A stretch of 24,574 nucleotides of DNA from Microcaldota archaeon. GTDB taxonomy: Archaea > Micrarchaeota > Micrarchaeia > Micrarchaeales > Micrarchaeaceae. Under the pieces are notes generated by a model. The model did not search any database. It saw only the letters and a list, made by a program, of their open reading frames with translations, and was not told where the DNA came from. The DNA lies in contig DAHXLV010000019.1 of the NCBI GenBank assembly GCA_027365815.1, positions 1 through 24,574 on the forward strand, read 5' to 3'. This document shows, one piece after another, positions 1-6,218 of this stretch (positions within the stretch are counted from its first letter, which is position 1; each line of letters begins with the position of its first letter). The position numbers were made by a program, and so were the translations under genes.

Positions 1-131
1 AGGCTCATGCCATGCGACAGCGCAAAGGCGTTCCACTCGTCTGTCGGCGATATTACCACGACCATGGTGCCCTTTGATGGCCCAGCTACAGAGTCTATGT
101 CGGCCACGGCGCTGATATCGGTGCTTGTCAT
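1..131 (-). pseudogene. Partial inverted copy of the HerA-like ATPase gene (runs off the left edge)
   Basis: Read on the minus strand from an ATG at 131, this frame is open to the window edge. It begins MTSTDISAVADIDSVAG and continues into SPTDEWNAFALSHGMS, the same residues that follow the P-loop in the ATPase encoded at 132-2348. Bases 1-71 are the exact reverse complement of 1095-1165. Similarity then weakens through about 110 (partner about 1056) and stops. The copy has no P-loop and no N-terminal domain, so it is either a truncated pseudogene or the 5' end of a rearranged paralogue whose body lies outside the window. Its ATG (129-131) abuts the ATG of the forward gene (132-134), forming CATATG, so there is no room for two ordinary promoters. 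The homology is certain; the status as a gene is not. Confidence 0.6.
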
Positions 132-2348
132 ATGCATGATCCTATGAGCCTTGAACGCTTCGATGTTGTTTCTGTCCCGGACAAGCCCTTCGACAGGGCG
201 GTCTTCCTTGAAGCCATGGGAAAAGAGAGCTTCATGATCATGTACGACCTAGAAAGCAGGTCGTGCTCTGTGGTGCTTGACAGCCTTGCCGCCCATATAC
301 CTGGGCTAATAAGCTCCACCATAGCGGGGCTTGAGTTCAGCAAGGCAGGCAGCGCAGGTGGCGATGCGGAGTACCAGGTTGTCTCTGCTTATAGGGGCAT
401 AGAGAGCTTCCCGCAATCGTTCATGTCAGAGGTATTCGACATAGGGTTGCATGGCACCATGTGCATAGCCTTCGTGCCGATCTGCGAGAGGGAGCTTTCC
501 CAAACTCGGGAGTACATTGAGCGCAGGCTGGGCGGCATAAGCGTAGCGCGCGGCTATTCCGTTTCTGATTCTGGGGTAGGCAGGCGGACCAGCACCTCTG
601 TCCAGCACAAGGATTTCGCCTCGTCTGACGAATCCAGCATGCTGAACGAGATGCTCGAGTCGCTGAACAGGTCGATAATGGCCAATGGAACAGCCTACAA
701 GGTGGCTTTTGCTGCGTCTGACCATGGCACCAAGGAATACCTGCTGCAGCGCATGGTGGAGCTGGAGTCGCACAGCGTCGGCACAGACATGGAGGGCCTG
801 CTGCGTCATGTGAAAGACATGCGCGGCCTTGCGTTCGGCTCCGATTTCGCATCAAGGCTCATAAACTTCTACGGAAACCAGAGCGTGAGCTACACGCTGC
901 CTGCCAGCTACGCCAAATCCGGGGGAGACATAGCGCTTGGGATGTTCATGAAGGACTCTGTGCACGAAACCGCTAATGTTGTGCGCATATACCGTTCGCT
1001 ACTGAACCTTGGCTTCGTGATAAGCGGGCTGCCGGGCTCTGGAAAGACAAGGGAGGCGATGGCCGTCATAGACTCTGTAGCTGGGACCTCAAAAGGCACC
1101 ATGGTCGTGGTAATATCGCCGACAGACGAGTGGAACGCCTTTGCGCTGTCGCATGGCATGAGCCTGGTCAGGCTTTGCGAAGACCGCGTTCCGATAAACC
1201 TCTTCAAGTGCCCTGGCGGGGCGGACGTGCGCAGGTTCTACGAGTCGCTGGCGATGATACTCTCTACAGCGTCCGCGGCTGGACCTTACAGGAACCCGAT
1301 GGAAAAATGCATGCTCAACGCCTTCAGGAGGGTTTACGCGAAGACAGGCGCACCAGACCCGATAGCGGTCCACCGGGAGATAGAAGAGTCGATAATAAGG
1401 ATGCATGCGAAGCGCACCAACACAGGCGTCAAGTACACCAAGCACGGGGAGAACATCAGGTCGTCGCTCGAGAACCTTGTCGCTATCCTTCAGATGCCCG
1501 AATATTCGGAAAGGAAGGGCATCTGCATAGAGGAGCTTGCCAGTGGAGGCATCGTTTTTGACATATCGAATGCCGGGGTGCAGACGAAAGCATACTTCTA
1601 TGCGCTGCTGCTCAACCAGATATACTCCATCGCGTCGTCGTTCGACTCCAACGGCGACGATGAGCTGAGACTGCTGGTCTGCCTTGAGGAGGCGCAGATG
1701 GTGCTCAGGGACCAGAGGTCGCCAGTAGTGGAGGACCTGCGTAGCAGGATACAGGACTTCAGGAAGAAGGGTGTGGGGCTCATGCTCCTTGCGCACAGCA
1801 TATCTGACATCGAACTCGGCATAAGGAGGCTCTGCCAGCTCAAGATATACCTTAAGCAGGCGCCGGACGTAGCAGAGATGGCTGCAGGCGACCTGGTCTT
1901 CGCAAACGTGAAGGACGATGCGGTGGCATCGAGGCTGAAGCACCTGGACTCCAGGGTTGGCGCGCTCAGCTACATGGGTAGGGAAGGCAACACGAAGGCG
2001 ACGCGCGACACCGTATTCATAAAAACGATTGAGTACCGGGACACGCCCTCAGCTGCCGGCAACCCCATAGATGAATACGTAAGGAAGCGCAGGATATCCA
2101 CACCGAGGAGCATAAAGTCCAGCATAATAATCGGACCTATGCCAGAGAGCGTCGCAGGCATGAGGATGAGCTACCTTGGCGAGGAGCTTTTCGAGATAGG
2201 GATAGATTCGGCTCCATTGGTGTTCCAAGCCGAGCTTGTTGAAGGCAGAACCTACTGGGTTGAACTGCTTGACCAGAGGGGCAGGGTGGTAGAGAGCAGG
2301 GATGTTGAAGCCGCATCAGAGGTGCGGATAAACGGGCTGGTGGATTAA
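132..2348 (+). CDS. HerA/VirB4-type P-loop ATPase
   Basis: A 738-aa ATPase of the HerA/FtsK superfamily (DUF87 or VirB4-like). The Walker A motif GLPGSGKT is at residues 299-306. The Walker B motif LLVCLEEAQ is at 514-522, with Glu519/Glu520 as catalytic candidates. A GVGLMLLAHS strand near 546-557 is typical of the sensor region in pumping ATPases that move DNA or protein. The first ~290 residues form an N-terminal domain with no motif I recognise. Family knowledge suggests a hexameric motor for DNA translocation, or a type IV pilus/secretion-like ATPase; the sequence does not decide. ATG 132 is used, with ATG 144 as an alternative. No promoter is visible because the upstream DNA is an inverted piece of this same gene. 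Its 3' end is duplicated at 3373-3489. Rearrangement around it suggests a multicopy family in this genome. Confidence 0.8.
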   Translation: MHDPMSLERFDVVSVPDKPFDRAVFLEAMGKESFMIMYDLESRSCSVVLDSLAAHIPGLISSTIAGLEFSKAGSAGGDAEYQVVSAYRGIESFPQSFMSEVFDIGLHGTMCIAFVPICERELSQTREYIERRLGGISVARGYSVSDSGVGRRTSTSVQHKDFASSDESSMLNEMLESLNRSIMANGTAYKVAFAASDHGTKEYLLQRMVELESHSVGTDMEGLLRHVKDMRGLAFGSDFASRLINFYGNQSVSYTLPASYAKSGGDIALGMFMKDSVHETANVVRIYRSLLNLGFVISGLPGSGKTREAMAVIDSVAGTSKGTMVVVISPTDEWNAFALSHGMSLVRLCEDRVPINLFKCPGGADVRRFYESLAMILSTASAAGPYRNPMEKCMLNAFRRVYAKTGAPDPIAVHREIEESIIRMHAKRTNTGVKYTKHGENIRSSLENLVAILQMPEYSERKGICIEELASGGIVFDISNAGVQTKAYFYALLLNQIYSIASSFDSNGDDELRLLVCLEEAQMVLRDQRSPVVEDLRSRIQDFRKKGVGLMLLAHSISDIELGIRRLCQLKIYLKQAPDVAEMAAGDLVFANVKDDAVASRLKHLDSRVGALSYMGREGNTKATRDTVFIKTIEYRDTPSAAGNPIDEYVRKRRISTPRSIKSSIIIGPMPESVAGMRMSYLGEELFEIGIDSAPLVFQAELVEGRTYWVELLDQRGRVVESRDVEAASEVRINGLVD
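1056..1165 (+). repeat. Partner arm of the inverted repeat with 1-110
   Basis: This part of the ATPase gene, just downstream of the Walker A codons, is the reverse complement of window bases 110-1. Bases 1095-1165 match 71-1 without mismatch. The outer part, 1056-1094, carries about six differences. The two arms enclose about 950 bp encoding the N-terminal domain and P-loop. Confidence 0.85.
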
Positions 2349-2387
2349 TACGCCGCAGGACATATTATTCACAATATATAAGTATGT
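2270..2387 (+). repeat. Direct repeat, copy A (ATPase 3' end plus TATA-like sequence)
   Basis: This 118-bp stretch covers the last ~26 codons of the ATPase gene and 39 bp beyond it. It recurs at 3373-3489. The coding part (2270-2350) matches copy B apart from one base missing in B. The non-coding part differs at seven positions over about 37 but both copies keep CAATATATAAGTATGT. The offset between copies is 1,103 bp, or 1,102 after the deletion. Confidence 0.9.
2374..2382 (+). promoter_or_regulatory. Orphan TATA-box-like sequence in repeat copy A
   Basis: ATATATAAG is a good archaeal TATA match. On the plus strand it points into the 3' end of the convergent DUF998 gene, with no plus-strand gene behind it. 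Its twin in copy B lies upstream of the mevalonate operon. It may be a stranded copy of that promoter and could produce antisense RNA to the DUF998 gene. Confidence 0.35.
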
Positions 2388-2408
2388 GGGGCCGATGGGC
2401 TCTATTGA

Positions 2409-2975
2409 CTATCTAGATGAGAGCAGGTACCCGGAAAAGGCGATCCCCCATATTATTATCGGGTAGAATATCATCCTCTCTATCCCTCCTTTGCCTATCG
2501 CAAATGTTATGCCCATGCCGGCGAGCACCAGCATACCAAGCGCGATCAGCCCAAACACAATTGAGTAGTACCTAAGCGGGGACTTCCCCTGCAGCCTTGA
2601 TGAATATATGGCTGCTATCCCGCCGACCCCGAACGCTATGCCAGCCGACGCTATGTGAAGCATCCCGGTCGTCTCCGGGAGAATCCCGACGCCCATAGCG
2701 CCTATCCCAACAAGTGCCTGCAATACCGGATACGTTTTACCGTTCCTGCCCATGTACAGGAAATAAGCTCCAGCTATGGCTGTTATCCCCAGCAGAACCG
2801 CAGATGCATTGAACAGGTATGCCGTGCTCCCTACCCCAAGGTCGCTTATGTAGTTGTTCGCCGGGCTGTATCCCGGATACAGGGCTTCAGAAAGCACCAT
2901 AAGCAGCAGGAATTGGGCAAAGCCAAGCAGCATTACCGCCCCCGCATATGTGTTCCATTTGGGTGGGGACGCCAT
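2409..2975 (-). CDS. DUF998-family integral membrane protein
   Basis: The product is about 188 aa from ATG 2975. An in-frame extension upstream to 3062 exists, but it overlaps the preceding gene and encodes an unlike, Arg-rich stretch. The protein is almost entirely hydrophobic, with about six predicted membrane segments. Near its start it has LYPGYSPANNYISDLG, the signature of DUF998 membrane proteins; that family has no settled function. The start lies 4 nt after the stop of the 108-aa gene, so the two are probably co-transcribed from the TATA box near 3331. The gene converges on the ATPase gene and lies between the two direct repeats. Confidence 0.75.
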   Translation of the reverse strand: MASPPKWNTYAGAVMLLGFAQFLLLMVLSEALYPGYSPANNYISDLGVGSTAYLFNASAVLLGITAIAGAYFLYMGRNGKTYPVLQALVGIGAMGVGILPETTGMLHIASAGIAFGVGGIAAIYSSRLQGKSPLRYYSIVFGLIALGMLVLAGMGITFAIGKGGIERMIFYPIIIWGIAFSGYLLSSR

Positions 2976-2979
2976 TCCA

Positions 2980-3306
2980 TCACGACCTGTAGAAGGTTGC
3001 TGATATCTGCTCCGGCACGCCCTCCTGCGAGTTGTAGAACACCAGTGCTGCGCTGGCGGCATTCAGGAAGGCAGGATATCCGACTATGGGGCTGGTGTAG
3101 ACTGTTATGTTGCCCGGTGTTACCGCGGAGTTTCCGGCCGGCGTCTGAGCCTTGGCCGTGGCATTTGAAAGCGCAGCCAGCAGCGCCTCATGGGCAAGTG
3201 AGCTCTGCTGCGGTTCGACCCCATACCCTGCGAAGAAATGGGAGTTTCGCACTTTGCCTTTGAAGGCGCGCCACCCGTTCCCTATCACTTCTCTAATTCC
3301 TGCCAT
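2980..3306 (-). CDS. Hypothetical protein, 108 aa
   Basis: I do not recognise this protein. It starts MAGIREVIGNGWRAFKGK, a short basic amphipathic stretch. An Ala/Thr/Asn-rich middle follows, and it ends YNSQEGVPEQISATFYRS. There is no convincing membrane segment, cysteine pair or nucleotide-binding motif. A TATA box about 25 bp upstream (3328-3334) makes ATG 3306 a leaderless start, which supports it as a real gene. Its stop lies 4 nt before the DUF998 start, indicating an operon. It lies in the segment bracketed by copies of the ATPase 3' end and may be imported or truncated. Confidence 0.55.
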   Translation of the reverse strand: MAGIREVIGNGWRAFKGKVRNSHFFAGYGVEPQQSSLAHEALLAALSNATAKAQTPAGNSAVTPGNITVYTSPIVGYPAFLNAASAALVFYNSQEGVPEQISATFYRS

Positions 3307-3327
3307 GCTAAACTACCTCGGCAAAAG

Positions 3328-3334
3328 TATAAGA
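3328..3334 (-). promoter_or_regulatory. TATA box for the 108-aa/DUF998 gene pair
   Basis: On the minus strand the sequence reads TCTTATACTTTT, centred near 3331, about 25 bp ahead of ATG 3306. This spacing matches an archaeal leaderless promoter. Confidence 0.6.
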
Positions 3335-3372
3335 TTCTTCCTTCTAAATCCTGTTTTTGTCCGTTCTAGCCC

Positions 3373-3432
3373 TGACCAGAGGGGCAGGGTGGTAGAGAGC
3401 AGGGATGTTGAAGCCGCATCAGAGGTGCGATA
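3373..3432 (+). pseudogene. Pseudogene fragment: duplicated C-terminus of the HerA-like ATPase
   Basis: This encodes DQRGRVVESRDVEAASEVR in the same frame as the end of the intact ATPase. One G is missing relative to 2325-2327 (gcggata versus gcgata), which gives an immediate stop and removes the last residues INGLVD. No start codon or upstream homology is present; similarity begins abruptly at 3373. It is a remnant left by duplication or recombination. Confidence 0.85.
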
Positions 3433-3489
3433 AACGGGCTGGTGGATTAATACGACGCTAGACGTATTATCAGCAATATATAAGTATGT
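3373..3489 (+). repeat. Direct repeat, copy B
   Basis: This is the 117-bp partner of 2270-2387. It carries the broken ATPase tail and a TATA-like CAATATATAAG at 3474-3484. Immediately after the repeat the sequence differs from that after copy A, so this marks the right end of the duplicated segment. Confidence 0.9.
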
Positions 3490-3550
3490 AAAATCTGGAA
3501 TTGATGCGGGCAAAATGCTTGGGGCAGGCAGGATAATCGACGCTTAAATT
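3475..3550 (+). promoter_or_regulatory. Promoter region of the aminotransferase/mevalonate operon
   Basis: Two candidate TATA boxes are present. ATATATAAG (3475-3483) lies inside repeat copy B and would start RNA near 3505, giving a ~55-nt leader. That leader contains a 10-codon ORF starting at ATG 3514. GCTTAAATTTG (3542-3552) is about 25 bp before the in-frame ATG at 3572 and would give a leaderless message. I cannot tell which is used. Confidence 0.5.
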
Positions 3551-3559
3551 TGTGATAAT

Positions 3560-4951
3560 ATGGTGCATGGAATGAAAGCGAGCACAGAGGGAGGGGCGGT
3601 GGGCGCCAGGACTGAGGACCATGAGAAGGGCATACGGATAGTTACAGAACTGCCGGGGCCGAAGGCAAAGGAGGCGCTTGCAAATTTCAAAGAGAGCGTA
3701 TCCTCTGTAATGTACAACATACAGCCTTTCCTTGTTCCGGAAAGCGGCGAGGGTTCCCTGATAACGGATGTTGACGGCAACAGGTTTGTTGACCTTCTTT
3801 CTGGAGTTGGCGTCAACGCCATAGGCCAGGCGCATCCAAAAGTGGTGAGAGTCATCGCAGAGGAGGCGGCCAGGGGCATACACCATAATGTTCACGTAGG
3901 GCCAGTTCCCGTATACGGAAGGTTCCTTGCAACAATCAGGGAGACGATGCCGGAGGGGCTGAGGAACGGGAAGGGCTTCCTTGGGAATTCGGGCGCGGAG
4001 GCTGACGAGGCAGCATTCAAGCTCGCACGCTACTACACCGGCAAGCCGACTATAATAGCGCTTGATCCGTGCTTCCACGGGCGAACGATGGGCACGCTTG
4101 CTGCCACTACCGGTGCAAAGGGCAGGAGGAAGCTTGCCGGTGTCCTAACAGGCATAAGGCATGCAAAATACCCGTATGCGTATAGGGCGCCGGAAGGGGC
4201 TAATGTTACCGACTGGGCTATAGAGTCCGTAGAGAACATACTGCAGCAGCAGTCCCCTGCAGATGACGTCGCGGCATTGGTCATGGAGACAATAGCCGGG
4301 GAGCCTGGCGTAATCATACCCCCGAAGGACTACCTGCCAAGGCTGAAGAAGCTTCTGACTGATAACGGCATACTTCTCATATCAGACGAGGTCCAGGTGG
4401 GGATGGGCAAAACAGGGAGATGGTGGGCGGTTGAGCACTTCGGGGTCACTCCAGATATAATGACATTCGCGAAGCCTGCTGGAGGAGGATTGCCGCTTGG
4501 AGGCATGATAGCGCGAAGGGACCTTGCGGATGCTTGGAGCGCCGGGCATCATGCGTCGACATTTGGAGGCAACCCTGTGGCTTGCGCCGCAGGTATTGCT
4601 ACGATAGGTGTTATAAAGGAGGACAAGCTTGTGGAGCGCGCCGTGAAGGTGGGCGAGGAAACGCTCAGGAGGCTGCGCGAGTTTGCCGATAGATATGAAC
4701 TCGTGGGCGACGTCAGAGGCCAGGGAATGCTCTTCGGATTGGAGCTAGTGACGGACCAGAGAAGGAAGACCCCTGCTGCAAAGGAGGCAACCTCCATAAA
4801 AGAGGCTGCGTTCAGGAGGGGCTTAATTACATCTACAACCGGGCCTTTTGGCAACGTCGTGAGACTAACGCCTGCATTGAACATACAACAGGAGTATCTT
4901 GACGAGGGAATAGAGGCGCTTGATCAGTCTTTCAAAGAGGTATCTAAATGA
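3560..4951 (+). CDS. Class III PLP-dependent aminotransferase
   Basis: A 463-aa fold-type I aminotransferase, a normal length for class III. Family features are clear: NSGAEADE (N143 onward) binds the PLP phosphate, and FHGRTMG sits at 172-178. LLISDEVQVGMGKTG contains Asp276, which contacts the PLP ring nitrogen. FAKPAGGGLPLGG contains Lys305, the Schiff-base lysine. The class includes 4-aminobutyrate, ornithine/acetylornithine and other omega-aminotransferases, and I cannot choose a substrate. The start may be ATG 3560 (GTGA 4 nt upstream) or ATG 3572. It is the first gene of the operon, and its TGA overlaps the HMG-CoA reductase start in ATGA, indicating translational coupling. An aminotransferase is not part of the known mevalonate pathway. 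Confidence 0.85.
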   Translation: MVHGMKASTEGGAVGARTEDHEKGIRIVTELPGPKAKEALANFKESVSSVMYNIQPFLVPESGEGSLITDVDGNRFVDLLSGVGVNAIGQAHPKVVRVIAEEAARGIHHNVHVGPVPVYGRFLATIRETMPEGLRNGKGFLGNSGAEADEAAFKLARYYTGKPTIIALDPCFHGRTMGTLAATTGAKGRRKLAGVLTGIRHAKYPYAYRAPEGANVTDWAIESVENILQQQSPADDVAALVMETIAGEPGVIIPPKDYLPRLKKLLTDNGILLISDEVQVGMGKTGRWWAVEHFGVTPDIMTFAKPAGGGLPLGGMIARRDLADAWSAGHHASTFGGNPVACAAGIATIGVIKEDKLVERAVKVGEETLRRLREFADRYELVGDVRGQGMLFGLELVTDQRRKTPAAKEATSIKEAAFRRGLITSTTGPFGNVVRLTPALNIQQEYLDEGIEALDQSFKEVSK

Positions 4952-6213
4952 CTGAATTAAAATCGGTTGAGGCACCGGCTCCCAAACCTGCAGCTACAAA
5001 GGAGCGTAGTTTCAGGGAGCTGTCAGCATCGGAAAGATTTGATTGGCTTGCGCAGGTGGGTTTATCAAGATCTGGCAGGGCCGCGCTTGAGGAAAACCTT
5101 AGGGCGGGGACCGGTCATGTAATTGACCTCGAGAACCATGTGACATATTTGATGATGTCTTGTGGGGTATTGCCTCGGATAACTGTCAATGGGGTCCCTA
5201 GAGTTATACCTATGATGACGGAGGAGCCATCTGTAATTGCAGGGGTTTCTGGAGGCGCCACACGAGCTGAAAAGTATGGCGGTTTCAAATCAACAGCAAC
5301 CCGCTTAACCACCAGCGGGCAGGTGCAGATAATTGGCGTTGCAGAGGACCAGGCCGAACTTTTGGTAGGGAAGATAAGGGAGGAGACACCTGAGCTCATG
5401 AAAATAGCCAACTCTGTAAGGCAACACACAAAGGTTCTTGCAATACTGCCCAAGATCATTCAAACGAGAACAGGCACGCAGATAATTGTGGACTATGAAG
5501 CAGATTGCGGCGACGCTATGGGAGCCGCAGCGGTAAGCTATATGGGCGAAGTAATGCGACCGAAGCTGCAAGAGATAACAGGATGCATTGCATCTGTTGC
5601 AATATTATCCAACCTTCCATTAGGGAGAGTTGTGGTTTGTGAGGCTACGTTCGACAAGGAATCTCTTGCATCGTGGATGCCTGTTGATGGGAAGAAGGTT
5701 CCTATGAGCGGGGAGGAGGTGGCAGGGAGGATAGTACACCTGAGCGCATGGGCGGAGGCTGACCCATTCAGGGCGGTAACGCACAACAAGGGGATTATGA
5801 ACGGAGTTGACGCAGTGGCTGCGGCTCTGCTGCAAGATACAAGGGCCATAGAGGCTGGTGCGCACGCATACGCCGCGTACAGAGGGCGCGGTAGAGGATC
5901 TGGTTATGCACCGCTGAGCACCTTCAGACTTAACGGGAATGGAGACCTTGTCGGTAGGTTAGAGATGCCGATTGCTGTGGGGATGGTTGGTGGCGCGATA
6001 GAGACAAACCCCGTTGTGAAGGCGTTCATAGAGATATTGGGATGCAAAAATGCTATGGAACTCGCCGAAATATGCGCGGCTGTAGGGCTTGCGCAGAACC
6101 TATCGGCTTTGAGAATGCTTGCAAGCTTTGGGATAACCGGCGGCCAGGCCAATTTCGGAGTAGACATGAAGAAAAGAGCTGCAGAGATGTTAAGATCTAA
6201 AAATGACGCATGA
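4948..6213 (+). CDS. mvaA: HMG-CoA reductase, class II type, with altered C-terminus
   Basis: A 421-aa reductase converting HMG-CoA to mevalonate, most like class II (degradative-type) enzymes. It has FRELSASERFDWLAQ near the start, EEPS at 92-95 (catalytic Glu) and GDAMG at 188-192. THNKGIMNG at 278-286 holds catalytic Lys281, LLQDTRAIEAGAHA holds Asp297, and GLAQNLSALRMLASFGI follows at 380-396. Class II enzymes then have GHM with the catalytic His (H381 in Pseudomonas mevalonii) and a flap of about 45 residues. Here the text is TGGQANFGVDM and only about 21 residues remain, so the His is absent and the flap is cut short. No other frame restores it. The gene starts inside the aminotransferase stop (ATGA). 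As it heads the pathway genes, the enzyme is probably active, with either a substituted acid or help from another subunit. Confidence 0.88.
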   Translation: MTELKSVEAPAPKPAATKERSFRELSASERFDWLAQVGLSRSGRAALEENLRAGTGHVIDLENHVTYLMMSCGVLPRITVNGVPRVIPMMTEEPSVIAGVSGGATRAEKYGGFKSTATRLTTSGQVQIIGVAEDQAELLVGKIREETPELMKIANSVRQHTKVLAILPKIIQTRTGTQIIVDYEADCGDAMGAAAVSYMGEVMRPKLQEITGCIASVAILSNLPLGRVVVCEATFDKESLASWMPVDGKKVPMSGEEVAGRIVHLSAWAEADPFRAVTHNKGIMNGVDAVAAALLQDTRAIEAGAHAYAAYRGRGRGSGYAPLSTFRLNGNGDLVGRLEMPIAVGMVGGAIETNPVVKAFIEILGCKNAMELAEICAAVGLAQNLSALRMLASFGITGGQANFGVDMKKRAAEMLRSKNDA

Positions 6214-6218
6214 TTTAG

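Noticed and set aside
1089..1943. Long minus-strand ORF (284 codons) inside the ATPase gene
   Set aside because: It runs antisense to conserved ATPase motifs; its translation is rich in Arg, His and Tyr with no domain, typical of a shadow frame in purine-skewed coding DNA.
2655..3263. Plus-strand ORF (202 codons) across the DUF998/108-aa pair
   Set aside because: It is antisense to two genes with a promoter and operon spacing, and its translation is Arg/Pro-rich without a motif.
2388..3372. Insertion sequence between the direct repeats
   Set aside because: There is no transposase, no terminal inverted repeats, and the 118-bp direct repeats are far too long for target-site duplications.
6120..6213. 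Frameshift as the cause of the odd HMG-CoA reductase C-terminus
   Set aside because: Neither alternative frame yields the GHM motif or a recognisable flap before stopping.
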